Assembly: GCA_035236585.1 (NCBI GenBank)
Contig: CP141136.1
Location: 55,321,136-55,385,135, forward strand
Origin: Warburgia ugandensis
Lineage: Eukaryota > Streptophyta > Magnoliopsida > Canellales > Canellaceae
DNA: 64,000 nucleotides
Reading direction: 5' to 3'
A program made the position numbers and the translations under genes. Positions 33,341 through 44,400 of this stretch are shown here, one piece after another; the stretch's first letter is position 1; each line of letters begins with the position of its first letter. Under the pieces are notes generated by a model. It did not search any database. It worked only from the letters and a program-made list of their open reading frames with translations, and was not told the DNA's origin.

Positions 33341-34153
33341 GATAAATAATTAATACTTTACATAAGACATCTTCTCATTGTACAAAGGCCCTTTAAAATT
33401 GAAATGGTTAACTTCCGATCATTTTGCGAGTAAAAATTAAAGAAGAAAAGAAAAACCCTATAATTTCTATAAACAAATAAAATATGGTTCCAGTTGACTA
33501 ATCTCTTTACTTAATTATGCTCTAAAACTAAGGTGTCAAAACTCAAAATGCAAACACACTGCCGATTTGCCCAAAAGAGTTACTGCAGTTGACAATGCCA
33601 TTTATCGTGGATAATGTGGCAAGAGTTTTTTTAATTATATATTTTAAAATGAGAAAAATCTAAAACTCGGCAAAAAATGCCTAATTATTCATTAAAATTG
33701 GTAACTAGAATTAAAATTTCTAGAAAAAAAGAATATTTTTGATTACTTGTCTATTCCTTTTCAGACTTACGAGTTCTATTTTGAATCAATAAAAAAAGAA
33801 AAGAAAAGAAAAGAAGAAGAAAAAGAAAAAGAAAAAGAAAAAGAAGAAAATTTCTATCGTTTGAACTAGCCCAAACCACTTTAACTCGATGGCTTTTTGC
33901 TTTGGTGCGGTGCATTTGGATACCATGCCTAAAACAGTCCGAAAATGAAACACCAAATACAAGCAACTTCACTTCGGGTAAATCGGATTTAATTATTCCG
34001 TCCATTTTGTAAATCACATAGCAACCAACTTAAGCATATGGCTCTTATTCAAATGGTTGGTGGGAAAAGGAGATCCACTTTATCCCTCTCCCCCCTTATC
34101 GGGGCACAATTTCCGTGCATGCCAACAATGTGCCGGGAAAAGATGGGAAGAAA
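33341..34153. other. Intergenic sequence, nothing recognised
   Basis: AT-rich, with an A/G-rich tract near 33790-33850 (GAAAAAGAAAAAGAAAAAG) that makes false open frames. Confidence 0.4.
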
Positions 34154-34313
34154 AAAGGTAGCCTTCGGTCCACGAAGCTCTCGTGTGTGCAGAGTTTAGA
34201 GAAAGGGTAGACCATAGAATTAATAGTACGTAACTTTGCATTTTGTCTGTTTCTAAGCTTTGAACTTGTGACCTCAAAGTCATACAACTCTACAATTTTG
34301 CCAAAGCTCTCTA
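34154..34313 (-). mobile_element. Au-like SINE, copy I (diverged)
   Basis: Minus strand: AGAGAGCTTTGGCAAAATTG head, box B TTGAGGTCACAAGTTCAAAG, then a shortened centre and an end GACCGAAGGCTACCTTTTTT. Several internal deletions. Confidence 0.75.
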
Positions 34314-34838
34314 AAGATACAAATGGAAGAGTAAGAATAAAAAACTAAGAAAAAGGAGATGTAGATGCTGATGGCCCCGTCATCGACCGCATAAATTTAG
34401 AGGGCTCAACTGATAATGGCTAACCTTGGTACAACATAATCGTACAACTGAACAGTCTTATTCAACCAAACAAATCATATTATATCTATCTAAATTTACC
34501 GACCCGACTTGATATTTTATTACCAATGTTTTGGAACTTTTTTCTCCACCGTCAATCTAACACCCAAGAATCCTATCTAATAAATGAGGAATCCAGCAAA
34601 CTACTAGAATGGCTTCAAAAGTTATCACGGGGGAATAACAATGTCTTTTTTTGCATTTTCTATTTAGGTTTACGAGACAGCTGTGCCACTGCTCAACCTG
34701 GCCAAACTTACTAAGAATAATCCTCTAATACTTGGGCAAAATCACAACCATCCACAAATAATCCACGGTAGCGTAGTACGTATCTCCATCCCTTATAGCT
34801 GCCATTGGATGACTGCCCTTGCATGCGGAGGATGCAAA

Positions 34839-35033
34839 ATCCTACCTTGACACAATGGTAGAGTTGTCGTCATGTGACCTTGAGATCACAGGTTGGAGGT
34901 GTCAAAATAGCCGCTTGCAAAAGAAAAAAAAAAAAAAAAACAAGATAAGATTGCATACTATAGATCCTTGTGTCAACTCCTTTCTCGAATCCTGCATATG
35001 TAGGAGCTTGGTGCACTAGGTTTTCCTTTTTTA
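34839..35033 (+). mobile_element. Au-like SINE, copy J (with internal A-run)
   Basis: CCTACCTTGACACAATGGTA head, box B GACCTTGAGATCACAGGTTG, then GCCGCTTGCAAAAG, an expanded run of A at 34926-34941, and TATAGATCCTTGTG, ending GGTGCACTAGGTTTTCCTTT. Confidence 0.8.
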
Positions 35034-36129
35034 GCTACACTACCTTAAGCCCTTGGGAGAACTCCACTCCCTATTAACTCTTATTTTTAGAAGATCTAAG
35101 CTGTTTGTCATGGAGTCGCAATTTCACCTATGATAAACTCGTGCGGCACTTATAACTACTCCTTTACGGAACACAAGTCAGCTTTTAACTCCCCTCTCTC
35201 ACATGCTAAGGCTATAGTCACTCACCCACAAAAGTTATGTGAGAACTTAGCAAGGAACATCCTAAATTACCCTCCAATGAATTGAGTTTAACTGAGTTGA
35301 GCTAATTACAAATGAGTAGCTAATCCCTATTTATAGTTGCTCTCCTTTATCTACCTCCTCAATAGATGATTAGGATTATTACACGTGTCAATGCATTAAT
35401 GATCCATATTATATTCTAAAACCATCTTACTCTTTCTAAAATACTCTGCTATTCTCCTAGAGTATACTAGAATCTACTGCATAAGATCTAGATATTGACA
35501 ATGATTTCTCCAAAAACCAGGCCTTCTAGAATCACGCCTTGTTCGATAGATCCATGAACATAGGCCTAAGTCTCTTAAGCCATATCACAAGCTAATGAAG
35601 CTTATTGGCCTTGGTCATGAGCCTTACAATACAAGTTCCTAACATATTGCTCATGTTTAGAGTCACGAAATTTAGATAACCCACAAGAAGTCAATGAGAT
35701 TTTTTTTTTTTTTAAGCCAATGATTTTAGATGAGTCAACCACTTGCTTTGTTGGCTTGAAATTTTCAAGAAAAATGAATCATCGTGATTTTCAGCTGAAA
35801 GAAATATAAGTAAAAAATATCCAATGGACATGAAATCTTATATTTATATTTAAGCTATCTAAGCCAGTCCTAGCATATCTATGCCATTCTAAGCGTAGTA
35901 GACGGCTTAGATATATGAAAAATTATCATCATATATGAAAAATATATATAACACACTAAGACTATGGGCGATGGACCCTCAATGGTCCGACCGGGCTGCC
36001 CTTTAATTTTAATTTTTATGAGAAAATTGTGGGGTAAAACCGGACGGACGGGACGGAACGAGGAGGCGTATTTCATTCAAACCGATATTCGGAATGGCCG
36101 TCGTTGTCTAATCATAAAATAATAAGCGG
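35034..36129. other. Intergenic sequence upstream of the DUF7054 gene
   Basis: No gene recognised. A 17-base remnant of a SINE end (CCGGGCTGCCCTTTA) lies at about 35990-36004. The last few hundred bases should hold the promoter of the gene at 36524. Confidence 0.4.
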
Positions 36130-36523
36130 GAGGCGATGAGGAGGTAGAAAACGTAAAGCAAGAGGAAAGGAAAGCGAACCCTAAAGAGGAAAGGCAGAAG
36201 AAGAAGAAAAAGCAGCCGAATAGCAGCAGCGCCAATTTCCCTTCTCCAATTCTCTCTCGTTGTGAATGGTGGAAACCGTCCGCATTTTCATGCTTCTGCC
36301 CTCCTCGGTTCTTCCACCGAGGGCAGGATTTCCCGACGCGCAGTTTCCTTCCTTCTCCGTTCTTCTCTCCGCCGCTGCTGCCGCCGCCGCTTCCTTTGGA
36401 TCTCGCTCTCAGGGCTGGTACTACCGCTGCCTTGGACTCGATCCGTGACGAAACCTATTTGCCTTCTCTTTTTCCTTTTCTGAACAGAAATAACAAAGAA
36501 TTCATCGATTGGATCGATCGAAG
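36130..36523 (+). promoter_or_regulatory. Probable 5' leader of the DUF7054 gene
   Basis: Composition switches from AT-rich to purine-rich and then CT-rich with GCCGCTGCTGCC-like triplets, typical of plant 5' leaders. The transcription start cannot be fixed by eye. An upstream ATG at 36266 opens a 60-codon frame to 36448, ending 75 bases before the main ATG. Confidence 0.5.
36266..36448 (+). other. Upstream ORF in the DUF7054 leader
   Basis: ATG at 36266, 60 codons (MVETVRIFMLLPSSVLPPRA at the start), TGA at 36446-36448. Unrecognised peptide. If it is in the mRNA it would probably lower translation of the main frame. A spliced leader intron could remove it. Confidence 0.4.
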
Positions 36524-37026
36524 ATGTCGATCTTGTTACAGAAGCAGAGGAAGAATCATAATCAGTCCCGGAAAGGCGCTCGCTTTCTCATCACCGTCAG
36601 CGTTCTTGGCAGCGCAGGTCCTCTGAGATTTCTTGTTAATGAGGAGGAGCTCGTTGCTGCCGTGATCGAGACTGCGTTGAGATGTTATGCCAGGGAAGGC
36701 AGATTGCCTGTTCTTGGATCCGATCTCAATAATTTCCTTCTATACTGCGCAAACGCCGGATCTGACGGTAATTTATTCGTCTTCTGTTTGATTTATCTCT
36801 CGGTTTTCTTATGGCAATTTGATTTGCAGCTCTAAATCCTTGGGAAGCAATTGGATCTCGCGGAGGAAGGAATTTTGTCTTGTGCAAGAAACAACGCCAG
36901 ATTCAGATGAGGAGTGATGATGGAGGGAGATCGACGGCGACCACGACGGAGCTTGGAAGGAAAGCGAGTGGGAGTTGGAAGGCGTGGCTAAATAAATCCC
37001 TTAGTTTCAAGATCTCTTCTCACTGA
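36524..37026 (+). CDS. DUF7054-family protein (At4g22758-like), two exons
   Basis: Exons 36524-36767 and 36830-37026 give 146 residues. The donor is GACG|GTAATT and the acceptor GATTTGCAG; the junction completes an Ala codon, and the 62-base intron is short. After a basic start (MSILLQKQRKNHNQSRKGAR) comes the family domain, about residues 22-105: FLITVSVLGSAGPLRFLVNE, then AREGRLPVLGSDLNNFLLYC, NAGSDALNPWEAIGSRGGRN and FVLCKKQ. The tail is Ser/Gly-rich and ends SWKAWLNKSLSFKISSH. The domain has a ubiquitin-like flavour in its LLISVxVLGSxGP..V opening, but no function is established and none is claimed. The ATG at 36524 is preceded in frame by no other ATG. Confidence 0.92.
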
Positions 37027-39829
37027 TGAATTGATGATAATCATGTCAATCAATCAAGAAAACATAATATTGGTGGTTAGTTTTGCTTCTTTTATATATC
37101 TATCTTTTCTCGGCAGCGGCATTCTGAGAAGATAGTTGATTATGTCTTCGAGAAAGAATAATTTATGGCTTTTTCTTCGCTTATATATCAACTTACGTGT
37201 TATTGGTTGATATTCTAGTATTGACTGTTGTTTGATTGTTACATTGTGAGGATGCTCTCGAACTGGAGATTGCTTTACCAGATTGGCTTGAATTTTCTCC
37301 ACCTGATTATCATTTGAATTCTGAATAAAAGCAAGATTATATAGAATAAATTTTCATGTCTGGTCTGTTTTTGTTAGAGAGAAGAATCTTGCAATATCTT
37401 ATTTTCCTTTCACTGTACATTTTGATGATTTCTCCTATGTGAAGATACTTAAAAATGTAGATAATCATATGGTAGATGTATATATTCTTTTGGAACAGGA
37501 CTCATGCACACTGTTTTGAAGTCAGCATGTTTATGCTAGATTACCAACTTTTTCAGCTTGAGTTCACTCCAAGAGTTTCGAAAATTATGGCTCTCGAATT
37601 ATATTGACAGAGGATGGATCGTGCAAGTCTAAGAGTTTCAGTAATTATGGCCCTCCAATTACATTGACAGACGATGGATCGTGCAAGTCGAGGGCATCCA
37701 TATCACTTCCCTAATAAATTGTGTGATAGTCTCAAGTCTCAACTCCTGTGGAGTGCACAGCTAAACCCCTAAGTAAACTTTGTGCATGCGTCTAATTCAA
37801 TTCTTAGTTCGGATTTTCTACTGTAACAACGCTCGAGCTCCATAGACTTTCCAGGACTGTCTTTGTTGACTGTTCCTCCACTTTAAGTAAAGTCGTCTCA
37901 GTTACTTCTTTTATTGAGGTGCAAACACTCCCAAAAGATTTATCGACCATAAGTCTGAGATGCTAGATAAGATAGAACACTCAGAAGCTTCTTAAGGAGC
38001 TTAGATGTTGTGGAAATCAAGCCAACTGCATAAAAGTTACCTCTATTTCTACAGCTTGTAAATGATCTGCGTGCCTGTTGCTAGACTGTAATCTCAGCTA
38101 CCACCTAAATGCTGAATACAAGTACCAGAAACCTAAAGTTATTCCCAACATAGATTTGTCGTAGAATGGGTAATCAAGGTAAGGAGGAGCCACCTCATGG
38201 CATGCATTGTTGATCTTGGAAAATAATTGGGCGAAGAGAGATGATCAATTCTTCCGTGCTTCTTTTCCTTGATAAGTGACTGTGTCTCCATCGATGCAGG
38301 AGGTCAAAACTTGGAAACAATGTTAAGACCACTTGATGCATTTCAGGGAGCATCACAGGCCCCCCCGCATGGTCAGGATACCTTTGCTGGATGAGTTAGT
38401 TTCTTATAACCTAGAGAGATTCTGTTCTTTTAAGATATATCTGGCTGAGAAGTTGTGTAGAAATTCAGTTTTTTAGTACTGAGATGAATGAATCTCTCAA
38501 AAATTTATTTCAGCTATTGGATATTCATCAAAAGTACATGCCTTGGTAAAACAGTTGGCTCACCAAGAGTGTTGACTTAACAAGGGTGCATGTGATACGG
38601 TGTGAAGAGTGAGGAACCACGCACATGCCTTTCTCTTGTTGCTTAGCGCAAATGTAAGGATGAGCATCAGAATGAGGCATATGCTGATTATTGAGATGAA
38701 TCATGCATGCATGTTTTTCCCTATGCTTACCCATAAGCCCAGTAGGCTAGCGGATTAATAAGGTCTGGTACGTGCTTTTTTCTGGACGAATTTGGGCACG
38801 TTCGAGGCCAAAATTAGGAATTAGTTCTGCCCCGCTTCTATCTTTATCTGTTTGTAAGTTGGTGCGCCTCTTCTTTATAGAATGAGTCCACATGTTTGTC
38901 GCGTCCTAAAGCTTTTGTTGCAGGTCGTTATTGCTGTATGTCTCCTTTGTCACCCCAAATGCATCATCTTGAATGTTCACTAACTGTTGGTGAATCAGAA
39001 AATTGGAACTAGTGGGAGGTTTGCTTCTTCCGAAATAGATGTGGTCTGATTGCAATTGCTAATGGGAACGTGCGTCGCTATTCTTATGGAGAAATTCATA
39101 TCTTTGTTTAATTCTTTCTGCTCTTCCATTTTAGGTACGTCTTCCTTTAATGTTGTGTTGCGTCTCTGATGAGCACTGACGGTTGCATTGAAAGGCTTTT
39201 TCTTCTTTGGAAATTTGTCTGGGTTTCTGTCCTATGGATAAGTCTATACTCTGTTCTTAGCTCTGTATTTGATGTGATTCGCATGACATGCTCGTTGATG
39301 ATGAGGTTTTTCAAGAGCTTTCATCCCGAAAGGTTTTTCTTGAACTGATAAGTCTTAAATTTGATAAAGGGCTATGTAGATAGATGAACAGGCCAACAAG
39401 CTCAAACTTGAATTCCATTTTAATTTATTTCTCTTATTTTTCTTCTTCTTTCCATCCCTTCTTTTGTTGCTGTGGACATTGACCAACATTTTAAAATCAT
39501 GTCAGGTGCAACCCGATGAAAAGAACCTAAAATACCTAGAAATTAGTAAATTACTTGCAAATTTGTTAATTTTTGGTAGATGTGCAAATTATGAAAGATA
39601 TCCTATGTAAATTTGGGACTTCTAGTTTTAGGATGTTTTCTTTTACCTAATGTCTGAAGTAAGATAAAGTTTTGGAGTTTTAGAGGTCTTAAGTGGTTTG
39701 GGTGTAACTGGCATTTTGAGACCTATTTAGATCTGTTAAGCCAGATGTTTGTACTTGTGAAATGAAATTGAATTAATTTCTTTGGGTATCCTAAGATTTA
39801 TTATGAAGAGTGTGGTTGACTATTCTCGC
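37027..39829. other. 3' UTR and intergenic sequence
   Basis: Starts with the 3' UTR of the DUF7054 gene (possible AATAAA at about 37324). Apart from the 60-bp duplication at 37571-37690, no gene or element is recognised. Confidence 0.4.
37571..37690. repeat. Exact-period 60-bp tandem duplication
   Basis: AAGAGTTTC begins at 37571 and 37631, and the copies run through ACATTGACAGA.GATGGATC and GTGCAAGTC with about eight differences. Confidence 0.9.
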
Positions 39830-40681
39830 ATACAAGGCTAAGTTCGTCGCGTCCAAACGTAGTGATGAGAACACAGATGTCAGATCAAACACGTGACTCA
39901 CATTGGCCAATATGTAGGAGACACATGGATATTAGTCTTATCCTATGACGATATAGAAAATAATTCGTGTATGAATAACGTACCACAGAAATTGGAAAAC
40001 TTAGAGATGATGGTCTCGGTAATAAGTTAACACAGCATCTATAAGACTTACGGACTCAAAAACTGAAAATGCAAATCCATTGTGCCCTTGTGCCCGGCCG
40101 GTGGTCAGTGAACATTACTGATTGGCTATGAGATTACACTCACAATGGATGATCTGACCCGTTCATCCTATTTTTGGCCCCCAAAACCCTAAAAACAAGA
40201 AAAACAGTAAAATTTAGTGAAGATCTGGACCATAGATCAAGCAGAAACTGAATGGACGGTCTAGACGCATTGTCCTGGTACGCCTAGGACACATCCGCCC
40301 AATGTGGAAAGTGGAACAGGCAAGTGTAGAGCGATTGTGCGCGCAGCACTATCGCACACGTTCAGCGTCACGCATGTGGGTTTTGGCAAGGATGTGATGT
40401 GCATCCTGGTGACTGGGATGCACCCACATGTGTCCTAGCGATTGAGACGTGTGTGCGTTGCAGACACTGTGCGTCCTGGGGACGTCATTTTTCGCATTCC
40501 TAGCTCGGATTTTGATCTAGACAGTTGGATCTTGATATGATTATATATAGTTAGATCAAAGACATAATAGATGATTTAGTGGAATTGATGGATAGATTTT
40601 ATGCATCTATTGAGGAAATTAATCTTGATCATCAGTCTGACTATGAACCTTAGAATTGACCAATTAGAGAATGATCGAACT
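39830..40681. other. GC-richer flank left of the satellite locus
   Basis: Composition rises (CGCATCCTGG-, GTGTGCGTTGCAGAC-type words) between about 40.2 and 40.5 kb. The texture recalls the LTR or leader of a Gypsy-type element, but no ends, primer site or coding part were found. Confidence 0.3.
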
Positions 40682-41453
40682 ATTAGATCAATATACAATC
40701 ATGGATATACACTTGAATTGTTAGATAAACATGGAAATTGAGCTGATTGTGATAATTAGGACTGAAATTAGTGATCTAATCATAGATTGAGGCTATAAAG
40801 AACGATCCAATGGTTGGATCACACCCCCCCAAACTTAACAAGATTAGAAAATTTAGCCCTCTAGTGATTAGGAGGCATTGATTTAGCCGATCACAACTTA
40901 GATTGATAATCAGAGCTAGCAGATGACCATTTGGATGAAAAATAAAAATAAAAATTGATATTAAGACATGGATTGACTTGACTAAGGGTAGATCGAATGA
41001 TCGAGGCTGTTGATATAAGATTAACTATCAGATCAGAGGATTTATCACATTGATTGATTCACACTTGGGATTTGATGATCACCAAGTAATATAGATGAAG
41101 AGTAAAATAGACAGTGGGGCACATTTAGAGTAGTGGATGACATAGTGTAGTACTGTGACCTGACAGGTACATCAGAGCGCGCAAGTTGAAGTAGCTACGT
41201 GCCTAATTGAATTCTTTGTGTATTGAGGTAAGTGATTACATTTAGTATTCCCTTGATTTCATAGATCATGATGTGTTCATTAAGACGATTTCATTTACAG
41301 TAGCAGATTGATGCATGGACACGTATGACAATCTTATGTTTTCTTAAGACTATCTTTAGCATGCATTGTTGATGTCTATATTATCCTTTTGTTTCACATA
41401 ATCTATGCCCTATTTTTTATACATGATTATTGATATATTAGAACACCTTATTA
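40682..41453 (+). repeat. Left copy of the ~0.75-kb direct repeat flanking the satellite
   Basis: Matches 62968-63723 in the same orientation. Shared words in order: AAACATGGAAATTGAGCTGA, CAACTTAGATTGATAATCA, AAGACATGGATTGACTTGAC, CACCAAGTAATATAGATGAA, GTGGGGCACATTTAGAGTAG and TAGAACACCTTATT. I estimate roughly nine in ten bases identical. There is one ~20-base deletion in the right copy near its start. No coding content. Confidence 0.93.
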
Positions 41454-44400
41454 AGGTTTTGAATTGAGATTTTGTTGAAAGTATTCTCATAATTAGATGC
41501 TATTAGAAAAATGAAATTCAACGACACAAATAACACTAAAAACGGAGTTTGAATGAAAAAGTTATGAGTACTTAAAGTTGAAAGGCATTTTAGTAATTAA
41601 AATAATTTAAAAAAGGATTCAAAATGCTGGGGTCGTTTTGATAACGACACCCTCCCTTCATCTCCGCTTCTGCAACATCTATGCTAAGAAAAATGGTAGG
41701 CGGTCGCGTCGCCCACCTCCGGTCACCGTTTGTAGCATTAGGAAATAATGTAATTATTCAAATTTTAAAGTCCTATTTGAAAGATTAGATTGAATAGTTG
41801 GATGAATATTTTATAAATTTTCAATTGAGAATTTGTTGAAAATATTCTTATAATTAGATTCTATTGAAAAAAAAAAAATCCAACGACACAAAGAACACTA
41901 AAATGAGAGTTTGAATAAAAAGTTATGACCATTTAAAGTTAAAGGGCATTTTGGTAATTAAAATATTCAAAAAAGGATTCAAAATGGAGAGGCTGTTTTG
42001 ATAATGACACCCTCGCTCCATCTTTGCGTCTGCACCATGTTTGGCAGAGAAAGATGGAAGGCAGTCATGCTGCCCACCTTTGGTCAATGTTTGCAGCATT
42101 GAAAAATAATGTAACTACCCAAATTTTAAAGTCATATTTGGAAGATTGGATTGAATAGGAAGATGAATATTTTCTAATCTAGATGAGAGAATTTGTTGAA
42201 AATATTCTCATAATTAGATTTTATTCAAAAAATAGAATACAACGACATAAAGAACTGTGAAAATAAAGTTTGGATGAAAAAGTTATGAACATTTGAAGTT
42301 GAAGGGTATTTTAGTAATTAAAAGATTAAAAAAAGGATTCAAAATGCAAGAGGCTATTTTGCTAATGATACCCTCCCTTCGTCTCCCTGTTTGTGCTAAG
42401 AAATATGGTAGGTGGTCACACTGTCCACCTCCGGTCACCATTTGCGGCGCTAGAAAAATAATATAACTACTCGAATTTAAAATCCTATTTGGAATATTGG
42501 ATTGAACAGGAGGATTAATGTTTTATAAATTTTGAATTGATAATTTATTAAAATATTCTCATAATTAGATTCTATTCGAAAAATAAAATCCAAGGACACA
42601 TAGAACATAGAAAACGGAGTTCGGATGAAAAAGTTATGAGCATTTGAAGTTGAAGGGCATTTTATTAATTGAAATATTTATAATAAAAAAAAGATTTGAA
42701 ACGCAAGTGTCCACTTTGATAATGACACCCACCCTTCGTCTGGGTAACTACACCAAGAAAGACGGTAAGCGGTTGCACCGCCCACCTCCGATCACCGTTT
42801 GCAGCATTAGAAAATAATGTAACTACCCAAATTTTAAAGTCCTATTTGGATGATTGTATTGAATAGAAAGATGAACATTTTATAAATTTTGAATTGAGAT
42901 TTTTTTGAAAATATTCTCATAATTAGATTCTATTAGAAAAATAAAATCTAACGATACAAAGAACACTGAGGACAAAGTACAGATGAAAAAGTTATGAATA
43001 TTTGAAGTTGAAGAGCATTTTGGTAATTAAAAGATTTAAAAAAAGGATTCGAAATGAAGGGGACTATTTTGATAACAACATCCTCCTTTCTTCCCTCTAT
43101 GTTCTAGAAAGACGGTAGGTGGTCGCGTTGTCCACCTTTGATCACTATTTGCGGCACCGAAAAATAATGTAACTACTTGAATTTTAAAGTCTTATTTGGA
43201 AGATGGGATTGAATAAGAGGATGATTGTTTTATAAATTTTGAATTGAGATTTTGTTGAAAATATTCTCACAGTTAGATTCTATTCAAAAAATGGAATCCA
43301 ATGACACAAAGAACACTGAAGATGGAGTTCATATGAAAAAGTTATGAGCATTTGAAGTTGAAGGGCATTTTGATAATTGAAAGATTAAAAAAAAAAAAGT
43401 ATTCAAAATGCAAGGGCTATTTTGATAATGATATCCTCCCTTTGCCTCTATGTCGAGAAAGACGGTAGGTGGTCGAGCCCCCCACCTTTGGTCAACGTTT
43501 TCAGTGCCGAAAAATAATGTAACTACTTGAATTTTAAAGTCTTATTTAGAAGATGGGATTAAACAGGAGAATGAATGTTTTATAAAATTTGAATTGAGGA
43601 TTTGTTGAAAATATTCTCATAAATAGAATCCAATGACACAAAGAATACTGAAAACAGAGTTCAAATGAAAAAGTTATGAGCATTACAAAGTAAAGTGCAT
43701 TTTTGTAATTAAAAGATTCAAAAAAAAAGATTCAAAACAAAGGAGCAATTTTGATGACAACACCCCCCTCTGTCTCTGCATCTACGTTGAGAAAGACATA
43801 AGCGGTCGCACTGCTCACCTCCTGTCACCTTTTGCTGTGCCAGGAAATAGTGGAACTACCCAAATTTTAAAGGCCTATTTGGAAGATTGGATTGAACATG
43901 AGGATGAATGTTTTATAAAATTTGAATTGAGAATTTGTTTTAAAAATTTTCATAATTAGATTCTATTTGAAACATGAAATCTAACGACACAAAGAACACA
44001 GAAAATGGATTTCGGATGAAAAAAGTTGTAAGCATTTGAAGTTGAAGGGCATTTTGGTAACTAAAAGATTAAAAACAAGGATTCAAAATGTAGGGGCCAT
44101 TTTGATGATGACACCCTTCCTCTGTCTCCTCATCTATGCCGAGAAAGATGGTAGGCGATTGTGCTGCCCACATCTGGTCACCATTTGTGGCGCCGAAAAA
44201 TAATGTAATTACCCAAATTTTAAAGGCTTATTTGAAAGATTAGATTCAACAAGAGGATGAATATTTTATAAATCTTGAATTGAGATTTTTTGAAAATATT
44301 CTCATAATTAGATTCTATTTGAAACATGAAATCCAACGACGCAAAGAACATTGAAAATAGAGTTCGGATAAAAAACTTATGACCATTTGAAGTTGAAGGG

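Noticed and set aside
2963-35033. tRNA genes suggested by repeated box B sequences (GGTCACGGGTTCAAGG)
   Set aside because: All belong to SINE heads; no cloverleaf with paired acceptor and anticodon arms can be drawn.
35985-36004. Further SINE copy
   Set aside because: Only about 17 bases of the SINE end (CCGGGCTGCCCTTTA) are present, with no body or target duplication; chance cannot be excluded.
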